Assembly (NCBI RefSeq): GCF_004214935.1
Contig: NZ_SFCC01000022.1
Coordinates: 79,425-143,424, forward strand
Length of the DNA stretch: 64,000 nt
From: Amycolatopsis suaedae
GTDB lineage: Bacteria; Actinomycetota; Actinomycetes; Mycobacteriales; Pseudonocardiaceae
Direction: 5' to 3'
Shown: positions 1 through 8,618 of the stretch, one piece after another
Layout of the letters: each line of letters begins with the position of its first letter
Position numbering within the stretch: position 1 is the first letter of the stretch
Notes under the pieces: model-generated
The model's input: the letters and a program-made list of their open reading frames with translations, nothing else
What the model was told of the DNA's origin: nothing
Databases searched by the model: none
Translations under genes and position numbers: made by a program

Positions 1-1221
1 GCGGGTCAGCTCCGCGGCCCGTTCGAACTCGGCGCGGGCCTCCGCTGTGCGGCCCAGCTTCGCCAGCAGGTCGCCACGCACGCTGGGCAGCAGGTGGTAC
101 TTCGCCATCGCCGGGTCCCCGGCCAGGGAGTCGACCAGCTCCAGCCCGGCGGCCGGACCGCGGGCCATGGACACCGCCACCGCACGGTTGAGCTCGACCA
201 CCGGCGACGGCGACAGCCGCGCCAGCACGGCGTAGAGCGCCGCGATCTGGTCCCAGTCGGTCTCCTCGGCCGTGCGGGCACGGGCGTGACAGGCCGCGAT
301 GGCCGCCTGCAGGGTGTACGACCCGACCGGCACGCCGGTGGCCTCGGCCCGCCGCAGCGCGGCCAGGCCACGCCGGATCAGCAGCTGGTCCCAGCGGCCG
401 CGGTTCTGGTCGAGCAGCAGCACCGGCTCGCCGTCCGGGCCGATCCTGGCCCGCAGCCGGGACGCCTGGATCTCCATCAGCGCGACCAGGCCGTGGACCT
501 CGGGCTCCTTCGGCGCCAGCTCGGCGAGGACGCGCCCGAGCCGCAGCGCCTCGGCACACAGCGACGGCCGGACCCAGTCCTGCCCCGCCGTCGCCGAGTA
601 GCCCTCGTTGAAGATCAGGTAGACGACCTCGAGGACGTCGCCGAGGCGGGTCGCCAGCTCCTCACCCTCGGGCACCTCGAACGGCACCTTCTTCTTGGCC
701 AGCGTCCGCTTGGCCCGCACGATGCGCTGCGCGACGGTCGACTCGGGCACCAGGAACGCCCTGGCGATCTCGTCGGTGGTGAGGCCGCCGAGCAGGCGCA
801 GCGTGAGCGCGACCCGGGCCTCGGTGGACAGCACCGGGTGGCAGGAGGTGAACACCAGCCGCAGCAGGTCGTCGCCGATCTGGTCGTCGAGTGCCTCGGC
901 GATGTCGTCCTCGGACGGCTGCGGCGAGGTCTCCAGGTCCCTGCCCAGCTCGACGAGCTTGCGGTCCAGGTTCTCCCGCCTGCGGAAGCCGTCGATCGCA
1001 CGGCGCTTGGCGACGGCCATCAGCCAGGCGCCCGGGTTCTTCGGGACGCCCGTCTCCGGCCACTGTTCGAGCGCGGACACCAGCGCGTCCTGGGCGAGTT
1101 CCTCGGCGAGCCCGACGTCGTGGACCATGCGGGCGAGGCCGGCGATGAGGCGGGCGGACTCGATCCGCCACACCGCCTCGATCGCCGGCCGCGCGTCGGT
1201 CTGTGCTGTCACGGGGCACAT
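1..1221 (-). CDS. ECF42-type RNA polymerase sigma factor with C-terminal TPR-like domain (3' end cut by window edge)
   Basis: The 407 visible residues begin with sigma-70 region 2 (about residues 36-82, including AWLMAVAKRRAIDGFRRR), continue with region 4 (about 135-175, helix-turn-helix around TTDEIARAFLVPESTVAQR), and are followed by a long helical extension of the DUF6596/TPR type that marks the ECF42 group. ECF42 factors have no classical anti-sigma factor; the extension is required for activity and the neighbours are DGPF (YCII) proteins, exactly as here. It directs transcription of a small regulon, typically stress or secondary-metabolism linked. Start is ATG at 1221; a GTG at 1212 is an alternative. 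The gene lies 33 bp after the DGPF gene on the same strand and runs off the left edge with the last residues missing. Confidence 0.9.
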   Translation of the reverse strand, partial: MCPVTAQTDARPAIEAVWRIESARLIAGLARMVHDVGLAEELAQDALVSALEQWPETGVPKNPGAWLMAVAKRRAIDGFRRRENLDRKLVELGRDLETSPQPSEDDIAEALDDQIGDDLLRLVFTSCHPVLSTEARVALTLRLLGGLTTDEIARAFLVPESTVAQRIVRAKRTLAKKKVPFEVPEGEELATRLGDVLEVVYLIFNEGYSATAGQDWVRPSLCAEALRLGRVLAELAPKEPEVHGLVALMEIQASRLRARIGPDGEPVLLLDQNRGRWDQLLIRRGLAALRRAEATGVPVGSYTLQAAIAACHARARTAEETDWDQIAALYAVLARLSPSPVVELNRAVAVSMARGPAAGLELVDSLAGDPAMAKYHLLPSVRGDLLAKLGRTAEARAEFERAAELTR

Positions 1222-1254
1222 CAGAGCAGGTGGCACCCCACGCGGCAAGTACCG

Positions 1255-1668
1255 TCAGCGCTGCCCGGCGGATTCCCGCAGCCTGCCGACCCGCTCGCGT
1301 ACCTCCGGCGTGGCGGCCTCGCCGAAGTCGTCGACCTCCGCGACCCGGCGGATCTCGATCTCGGTGTCGCGCACCGGGACGCGCTTGACCCACTCGACGG
1401 CCTCCGCCTTCGAGGAGACCTCGAGCAGCCAGAACCCGGCGACCAGCTCCGTGGCCTCGGTGAAGGGCCCGTCCACGACCGAGGGGCTGTCGCCGGTGAA
1501 GCGCACCTTCGCGCCGTGGGAGCTGGCCAGCAGCCCCTCGCCGCCGAGCAGGACGCCCGCCTTCACCAGCTGCTCGTTGAACTCGTTCATCCGGACCAGG
1601 TCCTCGCTGCTCGGCAGCGCGCCCGCCTCGGTGTTCTCGTCGGACTTCAGGATGACCATGAACCGCAT
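1255..1668 (-). CDS. YCII-related DGPF-domain protein
   Basis: This 137-residue protein is a single ferredoxin-like YCII domain. The family signature DGPF is at residues 66-69, within VVDGPFTEATELVAGFWLLE, and the N-terminus MRFMVILKSDENTEAG is typical. Such proteins are constant partners of ECF42 sigma factors; their biochemical role is unproven, although they resemble the YciI fold. A strong ribosome site (GGAGAGGAGACGGGT) directly precedes the ATG at 1668. It is the first gene of an operon with the sigma factor 33 bp downstream, and is divergent from a second DGPF gene at 1765. Confidence 0.88.
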   Translation of the reverse strand: MRFMVILKSDENTEAGALPSSEDLVRMNEFNEQLVKAGVLLGGEGLLASSHGAKVRFTGDSPSVVDGPFTEATELVAGFWLLEVSSKAEAVEWVKRVPVRDTEIEIRRVAEVDDFGEAATPEVRERVGRLRESAGQR

Positions 1669-1764
1669 ACCCGTCTCCTCTCCAGGGCCCTGTCACCGGT
1701 GCGTCGAACACGCCGCACCCGATTCGACACCTCCGCGGCCGCTTTTTCTGGCACCCTTCGGTAC
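1669..1764. promoter_or_regulatory. Divergent promoter region between two DGPF genes, with a dyad
   Basis: The 96-bp gap must carry both promoters. It contains the inverted repeat GTCGAA (1703-1708) and TTCGAC (1723-1728). I cannot assign clear -35/-10 hexamers. The plus-strand gene has no Shine-Dalgarno sequence before its GTG, so it may be leaderless. Confidence 0.35.
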
Positions 1765-2100
1765 GTGCGTTACCTGCTGATGATCTGCGGTGAGCCGCCC
1801 GACTCGGACCTGCCGGCCGAGGAGCTGTACCCGGACGGGTGCGGGGGCTGGAGCGAGGAGATGGAGCGCCGCGGCATCGTGGTCGGCGGCGCGGGGCTGG
1901 GCCCGGCCAGCGAGGCGGCCACGGTCCGGGTGCGCGACGGCGAGGTTCTGGTGTCCGACGGGCCGTTCGCGGAGACCAAGGAACAGATCGGCGGCTACTG
2001 CGTGATCGAGTGCGCCGACCTGGACGAGGCGCTGGAGGTGGCGGCGAAGCACCCGTTCGCCCGGCTGGGCAGCGTCGAAGTGAGGCCGGTCGAGGCCTGA
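1765..2100 (+). CDS. YCII-related DGPF-domain protein (second copy)
   Basis: A 111-residue YCII-domain protein starting at GTG 1765 (VRYLLMICGEPPDSD). DGPF is at residues 65-68 in VSDGPFAETKEQIGGYCVIE. It is about 25 residues shorter than the copy at 1255 and clearly divergent from it, so this looks like an old pair and not a recent duplication. The start is chosen because the family always begins with a beta-strand of the (M/V)(R/K)YLL(M/L) type; no ribosome site is visible, suggesting a leaderless mRNA. Likely a target or accessory of the adjacent ECF42 factor. Confidence 0.85.
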   Translation: MRYLLMICGEPPDSDLPAEELYPDGCGGWSEEMERRGIVVGGAGLGPASEAATVRVRDGEVLVSDGPFAETKEQIGGYCVIECADLDEALEVAAKHPFARLGSVEVRPVEA

Positions 2101-2127
2101 CCCGCCGAAGTGTGCTGGACTGGCCGT

Positions 2128-2712
2128 ATGGCGAACGCGGAACAGGTCGTGCTGCTGGACGAGCGGGGCGAGGCGCTGGGCAGCGCGGACAAGGCCGAGG
2201 TGCACCACCGGGACACGCCGCTGCACCTGGCCTTCTCCGCCTACGTGTTCGACGAGGACGGCCGGTTCCTGCTGACCCGGCGGGCCGGGGTGAAGAAGAC
2301 CTGGCCGGGAGTGTGGACGAACAGCTGCTGTGGCCACCCGGCGCCGGGCGAGCCGATGGCAGGCGCCGTGCGGCGCAGGCTCCGCGACGAGCTGGGGCTG
2401 GCGGCGTCGGCGGTGGAGCTGGTGCTGCCCCGGTTCCGCTACCGGGCGGTGATGGACAACGGCGTGGTGGAGAACGAGCTGTGCCCGGTGTGGCGGGTCA
2501 CCGCCGACGGGCAGCCCGACCCCGATCCCGCGGAGGTCGACGACTGGAGCTGGGTCGACTGGGAGGAGCTGGTCACCGGCGTGTCCGCCGGGGCGAGGCA
2601 GGTGTCGCCGTGGTGCCGGGAGCAGCTGGCCGAGCTGGGCCGCCTGGACGTCGACCCCAGGATGTGGCCGTCCGCGCCCGCCGACCAGCTGCCCCCCGCC
2701 GCGGTCTACTAG
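2128..2712 (+). CDS. idi: Isopentenyl-diphosphate delta-isomerase, type 1
   Basis: Interconverts isopentenyl and dimethylallyl diphosphate for isoprenoid synthesis. The 194-residue sequence shows a Nudix-like fold with TNSCCGHP at 64-71 (catalytic Cys), a metal-binding His in PLHLAF (His33), the Nudix-type helix around 75-90, and VENELCP at 114-120 with the catalytic Glu. Length matches the roughly 180-200 residues of the type 1 family. ATG 2128 is chosen over an in-frame GTG at 2110 because homologues begin close to EQVVLLDE. It ends tail to tail with the next gene, sharing the palindrome CTAG so that both stops are TAG on opposite strands. Confidence 0.93.
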   Translation: MANAEQVVLLDERGEALGSADKAEVHHRDTPLHLAFSAYVFDEDGRFLLTRRAGVKKTWPGVWTNSCCGHPAPGEPMAGAVRRRLRDELGLAASAVELVLPRFRYRAVMDNGVVENELCPVWRVTADGQPDPDPAEVDDWSWVDWEELVTGVSAGARQVSPWCREQLAELGRLDVDPRMWPSAPADQLPPAAVY

Positions 2713-3761
2713 GTGCCAAGCACCTCGGCGGCCAGGGCGGTGCCCTCGACGCGGGCGCGGATCTTGGCGAACGCCGTGTCGCGTGAGGTGGAGGTGTCGT
2801 CGGCGAACGGCGAGAACCCGCAATCGTCGCAGGTGCCGAGCCGGTCCGGCGGGATGAACTCGGCGGCCTCCAGCACCCGGTCGCGTACCTGCCCGGGGGT
2901 CTCGACGACCGGGTCGATCGGGTCGGTCACGCCGACGAAGATCCGCTGGTCCGCGCGGGCGTGATCACGCACGATCCCCAGCACCCGGCGCCGGTCGGGC
3001 TCGCTGGCCAGTTGGAGGTAGACCCGTCCGGCCCGCAGTGCGAACAGCGACGGCAGCAGGCCGGCGTAGTCGACGTCCAGGCTGTGCACGGAGTCCTGGT
3101 CGCCACCGGGGCAGGTGTGCACGCCGATGCGGGCGCGCTCCTCGCCGGTGAACCGGTCGAGCACGCGGTTGTTGATGTCCACGAACGACCGCAGCAGGCC
3201 ACCCGAGGGGTCCAGCTTGAGCGACAGCCTGCCCTCGGTGAAGTCGAGCTGCACGCTGGCGGCACCGGCGTCGAGGCAGCGGCGGATGTCCTGCTCGGCC
3301 TGGTCGGTGAGGTCGTCGAGGAACGCCTCCCGCGGATAGCCGTCGATCCCCCCGGCCGGGTAGAGCAGGCTCAGCGCGGACGGGGCGATCACCGCCTGCT
3401 TGACCGGGACGGACGAGACGGCGGCCGCCGCGCGGTAGTACCGCTCGGCGAAGACCTGGTAGCGGAACGGCCCGGCGGTCAGCGCGGGCAGCTGCCGGGT
3501 GTGGCCGTCGGCGAAGGGCACCACTGGGCCGTCCGGGGACAGCGTGGCGAGGCCGTCCACCGGGTAGGTGAGGAAGCTGGGCTTGGTCTGTTCGCCGTCG
3601 GTGATGACCGGTGAGCCGGTCTCGGTGAACAGCTTGACGGTCTCCCGCAGCGCGCGGTCCCGCAGTTCGGCGAGCGCGGCCTCGCCGACGCCGCCGGCGA
3701 GGCCGTCGAGCAGGTACCGCGGGCGGGGAATGCTGCCGATCGGTTCGGTGTCCAGCGCCAT
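2709..3761 (-). CDS. Cobalamin-independent methionine synthase family protein (MetE C-terminal domain only)
   Basis: A 350-residue single-domain relative of the catalytic half of MetE. Zinc ligands are visible as His215 and Cys217 in HTCPGGD and Cys314 in CDDCGFSPF; the start (TEPIGSIPRP) is also typical of the MetE catalytic barrel. Full-length MetE is about 750 residues, so this is the short, archaeal-like or core-MetE class, whose methyl donor is often a corrinoid protein or another methyl carrier, not folate. Methionine synthesis or another thiol methyl transfer is therefore possible. No partner gene is adjacent. The upstream gap of 49 bp holds no room for a B12 riboswitch. Confidence 0.85.
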   Translation of the reverse strand: MALDTEPIGSIPRPRYLLDGLAGGVGEAALAELRDRALRETVKLFTETGSPVITDGEQTKPSFLTYPVDGLATLSPDGPVVPFADGHTRQLPALTAGPFRYQVFAERYYRAAAAVSSVPVKQAVIAPSALSLLYPAGGIDGYPREAFLDDLTDQAEQDIRRCLDAGAASVQLDFTEGRLSLKLDPSGGLLRSFVDINNRVLDRFTGEERARIGVHTCPGGDQDSVHSLDVDYAGLLPSLFALRAGRVYLQLASEPDRRRVLGIVRDHARADQRIFVGVTDPIDPVVETPGQVRDRVLEAAEFIPPDRLGTCDDCGFSPFADDTSTSRDTAFAKIRARVEGTALAAEVLGT

Positions 3762-3810
3762 CGTGTCTACCTCCCGGTTGTCTGGTTGGAGGATGACGGA
3801 CGCGGGCGCG

Positions 3811-4761
3811 CTAGTCGTCTCTCATCGTGCGCAGCTGGCCGGTCAGTTCCGCCCAGGCCAGCTCGGTGTCCGGTGTGCGGTCGTGCGGTTCCCGGAACCA
3901 GCCGACGAAGGTCGCCAGGTCGTCGAGCCGCCAGCGCAGGCGGTACAGCCGCAGCGCGAGCGGGTCGGGCCGGTGGCCGGTCAGCCGGGCGTAGTGGTCG
4001 AGGTCGGCGGGTTCGGGGGCGGCCAGCCACAGGTCGCGCTCGGGCGGGGCAAGGCCGGCGGTGTCCCAGTCGATGAGGTGGGCGTGGTCACCGTTCCACA
4101 GCAGATTGCCGGGGTGGGGTTCGCCATGGGTGACGACCCGCGGCGCGTCCGCCGTCGCCGCGGCCAGCTCGTCGAGTTCGGCACGCAGGGCCCGCAGCGC
4201 GCGGGCGCTGCCGGTGAGCAGCTCCCTCGCCGGTTCGGCGAACGGCCCGCCGGTCCACGGGCGGTCCAGATCGCCGAGCGCGGTGTCCAGTGTGGACAAC
4301 GTGGGCGGGTGCGGGCCGGCCACCGGGGTGCCGGCCGGCGCCGGGGCACCGTGCAGGCGGGCGAGCATCTCGACGACGGTGCGGCGGCGGGCGGCGGGCA
4401 GGGTGTCGCCGAAGTCGCCCGCGGTGCCGTCGACATGCGCGAAGACGGTCAGCGCGTACCGGTCGCCGACCCGGCGGGCCAGTTCCCCGTACGGTGCGAC
4501 GACGAAACCGAGGCCGAGCGCGGCCGACGTGGCCAGCGCCGCCCGCAGCCCGCGCCACGTGTTCTCGACACCGGTCCCGCAGTGGGGTTTGGCGCCGAGG
4601 TCGGCCAGGGTGAGAAACCAGCGCCCGCCCCGCCGGTCGGTGGCCGCCCAGTGGTGGTCGCCGTACCCGACCGGCAGGTGCTCGACGGTGGCGTCGATGT
4701 CCCAGTCCCGCAATGCCGCCACGATGTCGGCGTCGTGGATCCCGCCGGGCCGATCATGCAT
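3811..4761 (-). CDS. Aminoglycoside phosphotransferase-fold kinase (APH family)
   Basis: A 316-residue protein with the APH/choline-kinase fold. The catalytic loop is HGEPHPGNLLW at 212-222 and the metal-binding loop IDWDTAGLAPPERDLW at 230-245. Glu214 stands where many APH enzymes have the catalytic-loop Asp (HGD), a substitution common in small-molecule kinases of this superfamily, so an antibiotic-modifying role cannot be assumed. Substrate unknown; the neighbours do not help. It is separated from the MetE-like gene by 49 bp on the same strand and could be its first operon member. Confidence 0.82.
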   Translation of the reverse strand: MHDRPGGIHDADIVAALRDWDIDATVEHLPVGYGDHHWAATDRRGGRWFLTLADLGAKPHCGTGVENTWRGLRAALATSAALGLGFVVAPYGELARRVGDRYALTVFAHVDGTAGDFGDTLPAARRRTVVEMLARLHGAPAPAGTPVAGPHPPTLSTLDTALGDLDRPWTGGPFAEPARELLTGSARALRALRAELDELAAATADAPRVVTHGEPHPGNLLWNGDHAHLIDWDTAGLAPPERDLWLAAPEPADLDHYARLTGHRPDPLALRLYRLRWRLDDLATFVGWFREPHDRTPDTELAWAELTGQLRTMRDD

Positions 4762-4786
4762 GGGGCCACGTTAGTCAGCCGGAACG

Positions 4787-4820
4787 CGTGAAGGCCACCG
4801 CGTTTACGGTGGCCTTCACG
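4787..4820 (-). terminator. Perfect 14-bp inverted repeat after the symporter gene (GTGAAGGCCACC family)
   Basis: Arms are CGTGAAGGCCACCG (4787-4800) and its exact complement (4807-4820) with a 6-nt loop. It lies 18 bp beyond the symporter stop, a terminator-like place. No U-tract follows. The same arm recurs at three other intergenic sites in the window. Confidence 0.6.
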
Positions 4821-4837
4821 AGCGGTACGCGGATCGG

Positions 4838-6448
4838 TCAGTGGTGGATGGCCTTCTCCGCGCCCGCACCGGTGAGCGAGCGGACCTCCATCTCGGCGTA
4901 CTTGGCCTTGTTGTGTTCCTTGGACAGAACCGTGCCCAGCCAGCCGAGGAAGAACGACACCGGGATCGACACCAGGCCGGGGTTCTGCAGCGGGAACCAG
5001 TGGAAGTCCACGCCCTTGATCATGGACTTCGCCGTCCCGGACACCGCGGGCGAGAACACGATCAGCACCACCGTGACGATCAGCCCGCCGTAGATCGACC
5101 ACAGCGCGCCGCTGGTGTTGAACCGCTTCCAGAACAGCGAGTACAGGATCGTCGGCAGGTTCGCCGACGCCGCCACCGCGAACGCCAGGGCGACCAGGAA
5201 CGCGACGTTCTGGTCCTTGGCCAGGATGCCGCCGACGATGGCGACCGCGCCGATCACCAGCGCGGTGATGCGGGCGACCTTGACCTCCGCGTCGGGCTTG
5301 ATCTCCTTGTCCTTCTTGATGACGTTGGCGTACACGTCGTGGGCGAACGACGCCGACGCGGTGATCGTCAGCCCGGCGACGACGGCCAGGATCGTGGCGA
5401 ACGCGACGGCAGCGATGAACCCGAGCATCACCGGCCCGCCCAGTTCCAGCGCCAGCAGCGGCGCGGCGGAGTTCTCGCCGCCGGGTGCCTTGCTGATCCG
5501 GTCCTTGCCGACCAGCGCCGCGGCGCCGTAACCGAGCACCAGGGTGAACAGGTAGAACAGTCCGATGAGGACGATGGCCCAGACCACCGAGCGGCGGGCG
5601 TCCTTGGCGGTGGGCACGGTGTAGAACCGCATCAGCACGTGCGGCAGGCCTGCGGTGCCCAGCACCAGCGCGATACCCAGCGACAGGAAGTCGACCTTCG
5701 ACGTCTCCGAGACGCCGTAGCGGGCACCCGGGTTGAGCAGCGCCTCGCCACCGGAGCCGACCCGGTCGACGGCCGCGCCCAGCAGCTCGGACAGGTTGAA
5801 CCCGTGCATGGCCAGCACGATCACGGTCATCACGGCGGCGCCCGCGATCAGCAGCACGGCCTTGATGATCTGCACCCAGGTGGTGCCCTTCATGCCGCCG
5901 ACCAGCACGTACAGGATCATCACGACGCCGACGACCGCGATCACCACGGCCTGGCCGACACCGCTGGAGATGCCCAGCAGCAACGACACCAGGATGCCAG
6001 CACCGGCCATCTGGGCCAGCAGGTAGAAGAACGACACGGCCAGCGTCGACGTGGCCGCCGCGGCGCGGACCGGCCGCTGGCGCATGCGGAACGCCAGCAC
6101 GTCGCCCATCGTGAACTTGCCGGTGTTGCGCAGCAGCTCGGCGACCAGCAGCAGCGCGACCAGCCACGCCACCAGGAAGCCGATCGAGTACAGGAACCCG
6201 TCGTAGCCGTACAGGGCGATGGCACCGGCGATGCCGAGGAACGAGGCCGCCGACAGGTAGTCACCGGCGATGGCCACGCCGTTCTGCGGTCCGGAGAACG
6301 CCCGCCCGGCGGCGTAGTAGTCCGAGGCCGTCTTGGTGTTGCGGCTGGCCCGGAACACGACCACCAGCGTGATCACCACGAACGCCGCGAAGATCGAGAT
6401 GTTCAGGACCGGGTTGGAGCCCTGGACTCCCTGTGTGAGCACGCTCAT
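4838..6448 (-). CDS. actP: Sodium:solute symporter, acetate/monocarboxylate permease type
   Basis: A 536-residue SSS-family membrane protein with about 13 hydrophobic segments. Family hallmarks include SDYYAAGRAFSGPQNGVAIAGDY near residues 42-64 and the GGMKGTTWVQI segment; the overall sequence resembles ActP/MctC, which import acetate, pyruvate or propionate with sodium. It is translationally coupled to the DUF485 gene upstream (ATGA overlap at 6445-6448), the standard yjcH-actP arrangement. A terminator-like hairpin follows its stop. Substrate is inferred from family and partner, not shown. Confidence 0.9.
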   Translation of the reverse strand: MSVLTQGVQGSNPVLNISIFAAFVVITLVVVFRASRNTKTASDYYAAGRAFSGPQNGVAIAGDYLSAASFLGIAGAIALYGYDGFLYSIGFLVAWLVALLLVAELLRNTGKFTMGDVLAFRMRQRPVRAAAATSTLAVSFFYLLAQMAGAGILVSLLLGISSGVGQAVVIAVVGVVMILYVLVGGMKGTTWVQIIKAVLLIAGAAVMTVIVLAMHGFNLSELLGAAVDRVGSGGEALLNPGARYGVSETSKVDFLSLGIALVLGTAGLPHVLMRFYTVPTAKDARRSVVWAIVLIGLFYLFTLVLGYGAAALVGKDRISKAPGGENSAAPLLALELGGPVMLGFIAAVAFATILAVVAGLTITASASFAHDVYANVIKKDKEIKPDAEVKVARITALVIGAVAIVGGILAKDQNVAFLVALAFAVAASANLPTILYSLFWKRFNTSGALWSIYGGLIVTVVLIVFSPAVSGTAKSMIKGVDFHWFPLQNPGLVSIPVSFFLGWLGTVLSKEHNKAKYAEMEVRSLTGAGAEKAIHH

Positions 6449-6792
6449 TTCGCCTCCCCCTCGATGTCCTCACGGATCCGGTCGGCGACCGGGTCGAGCT
6501 TGCGGTTGGCGTGACGCACGTAGAGCCAGGTGATCAGGAACGTGGAGACGAACTGCAGCAGCCCGAACACCAGGCCGACGTTGATGTTGCCGATCAGCTT
6601 GGTCGACATGAACCCGTGCGCGTAGTCGGCCAGCACCACGTAGAGCAGGTACCAGCCGAGGAACAGCACCGTCATCGGGAAGACGAACGTGCGCAGTCGG
6701 CGTCGCAGCTGGGTGAACTCCGGACCGGACTGGATCTTCTCCCAGTCCACGGCGTCCTCCGGCGGCCCGACGGCGGGGTCGGAGCGGGTCAC
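6445..6792 (-). CDS. DUF485 inner-membrane protein, symporter partner (YjcH-like)
   Basis: About 115 residues with two membrane segments (FVFPMTVLFLGWYLLYVVLA and the segment around INVGLVFGLLQFVSTFLITW) and a charged C-terminus, as in DUF485/YjcH proteins encoded directly before acetate symporters. I place the start at GTG 6792 because GGAGG lies 5 bp before it; a longer form from GTG 6804 has no ribosome site. The stop overlaps the symporter ATG, so the two are made together. The function of DUF485 proteins is not firmly known; a role in assembly or regulation of the symporter is likely. Confidence 0.86.
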   Translation of the reverse strand: MTRSDPAVGPPEDAVDWEKIQSGPEFTQLRRRLRTFVFPMTVLFLGWYLLYVVLADYAHGFMSTKLIGNINVGLVFGLLQFVSTFLITWLYVRHANRKLDPVADRIREDIEGEAK

Positions 6793-6860
6793 GGCAACCT
6801 CCACGTCGAGGGATTGTGTGCCGCGCCACAGTAGGAACCGGGCCCCGGGCGGGGTAACCG

Positions 6861-8618
6861 TCAGCCGACGAATCGACGTGCCCTGCGACGAACGGCCGAC
6901 GAGCGACCGGTCGTCCGCGACGAGTGGCCTTGCAGGAAGCGAGTACCCAGGTAGTCACGCTGTTCGCCGAGATGTAACCGCAGCATGGCATCCCGCGACC
7001 AGGCTGGCGGCTTTCCCTTCAAGGACACCAGAATCATCGTGGCGAACGCCAGTGGCACCGACCACAGCGCAGGCTGGGCGACCATGATGGCGGCCAGCCC
7101 GCGCAGTGGTGGGCCGAACAGCGTAGTGGCGATTGCTCCGGCTGACGCGAGAAGCCCGGCCAGCACCCCGCACACCGCGCCGGTACTGGTGAGCCGCGGC
7201 CACCAGATGCCGAGCACCAGCAACGGGCAGAAGGTGGACGCGGCGACGGTGAAGCCCCACGTGACGAGCACACCGGCGTCGAGCGCGACCGCGGGCAGCG
7301 CCAGCACGACGACGACGGCCGCCGCGGCGAGCACCGCGACCCGCAGTTGCCACAGCCCGCCGGCGAGCAGGTCGTGCGAGATGGCGCCGGCCACCGCCAG
7401 CAGCAATCCCAGCGACGTGGCCAGGAACGCGGCGAACGACCCCGCGGTGAGCAGCACGGTGAACACCGTGCCCAGCGGGCCGGGGTCGACGGCGGCCGGC
7501 AGCGCGACGACGGCGGTGTCGGTGGCGTTGGACAGGTACAGGTGCGGCACCAGCACGGCGCCGAACACCCCGTAGATACCGGGAAACAGGTAGAACACGC
7601 TGAGCAGCACGACGGTCAGCGCCGCGGTCCGGCGGGCGGCGCGGCCGTCCGGGCTGGTGTGGAACCGCATCAGCACGTGCGGCAGCCCCATCGTGCCGAG
7701 CATGGTCGCCACCAGCACCGCCCACGTGCTCAGCACCGGGTAGCCGGCGTCACGCAGGTCCAGCGTGGGCCGCTCCCAGCCGGGCGCGCCGGGCGGATGT
7801 GCTTCCCCGACACCGGGAACCGAAGCCCCGGCGGGGAAGACGACCGTGGTGTTCTCCGCGACGGTGCGCCGTCCCGGCTGCCACACCTCGGTCACGCCGC
7901 CGGCCCGTACGGTCGTCGGTTCGCGGACGTCCAGGGTGGCGCCGATCCGGAACTCGACCGTGGTCTCGGCCGCGAAGTGGGTGAACGGCTCGGGGTGCAC
8001 CGCGTCGCTGCGGGCCGCCGGGCCCACCTGGAACACCAGCCAGGCGGCGGGAACGATGAACAGCAGCAGCTTCAGGCAGAACTGGAACGCCTGGACGTAG
8101 GTGGCCGCGCGCATGCCACCCAGCGACAGGGTGGTGGCCGCGACCACCCCGGCGATGACGACACCCACCCAGTACGGGGTGTCGCCGACCGCGCCGAGCA
8201 CCAGCCCCGCCGTGCGGAACTGCGGCACGAGGTACAGCCCGCCGATCACCAGCACGACGACGGCGGTGATGCGCCGCAGCACCGGCGAGGCCAGCCGGGC
8301 CTCGGCGAAGTCGGGGACGGTCAGCGCGCCGGCCCGGCGCATCGGGGCGGCGACCAGCACCAGCATCGCGACGTAGCCCGCGGTGAACCCGACCGGGTAC
8401 CACAGCGAGCCGATGCCGTCCTTGACGACGAGCCCGGCGACGCCGAGGAACGACGCGGCCGACAGGTACTCCCCCGACACCGCGGCCGAGTTCAGCAGCG
8501 GCGAGACCCGGCGGGAGGCGACGAGGAAGTCCGACGTGGTGCGCATGGCGGCAACGCCGCGCAGGCCGACGAACAGGGTCACCAGCACGACGGGCGCCAC
8601 CCCGAGCGCGGCGATCAC
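6861..8618 (-). CDS. Sodium:solute symporter with large external loop (second copy)
   Basis: A 585-residue SSS-family protein, related to the symporter at 4838 (shared features include SGEYLSAASFLGVAG near residue 49 and MGLPHVLMRFHTSP near 313). It carries an extra hydrophilic stretch of roughly 90 residues around positions 203-292, probably extracytoplasmic, and a basic C-terminal tail rich in Arg/Ser. It is the third gene after the kinase and regulator of the same operon and overlaps the small membrane protein gene by ATGA. The context, a LytS/LytTR pair in one operon with an acetate-type symporter, suggests that the transported carboxylate is also what is sensed. Confidence 0.87.
   Translation of the reverse strand: MIAALGVAPVVLVTLFVGLRGVAAMRTTSDFLVASRRVSPLLNSAAVSGEYLSAASFLGVAGLVVKDGIGSLWYPVGFTAGYVAMLVLVAAPMRRAGALTVPDFAEARLASPVLRRITAVVVLVIGGLYLVPQFRTAGLVLGAVGDTPYWVGVVIAGVVAATTLSLGGMRAATYVQAFQFCLKLLLFIVPAAWLVFQVGPAARSDAVHPEPFTHFAAETTVEFRIGATLDVREPTTVRAGGVTEVWQPGRRTVAENTTVVFPAGASVPGVGEAHPPGAPGWERPTLDLRDAGYPVLSTWAVLVATMLGTMGLPHVLMRFHTSPDGRAARRTAALTVVLLSVFYLFPGIYGVFGAVLVPHLYLSNATDTAVVALPAAVDPGPLGTVFTVLLTAGSFAAFLATSLGLLLAVAGAISHDLLAGGLWQLRVAVLAAAAVVVVLALPAVALDAGVLVTWGFTVAASTFCPLLVLGIWWPRLTSTGAVCGVLAGLLASAGAIATTLFGPPLRGLAAIMVAQPALWSVPLAFATMILVSLKGKPPAWSRDAMLRLHLGEQRDYLGTRFLQGHSSRTTGRSSAVRRRARRFVG

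Noticed and set aside
94..2100. Long open frame running through the sigma and first DGPF genes on the plus strand
   Set aside because: Only its last 111 codons are real (DGPF protein from 1765); the rest is antisense to the sigma factor and DGPF genes and looks like GC-driven shadow with Arg/Pro/Gly-rich sequence.
3762..3810. Cobalamin or SAM riboswitch before the MetE-like gene
   Set aside because: The gap is only 49 bp, too short for these aptamers.
4449..6167. 572-codon minus frame overlapping symporter and kinase genes
   Set aside because: Same strand, different frame from two genes with clear family motifs.
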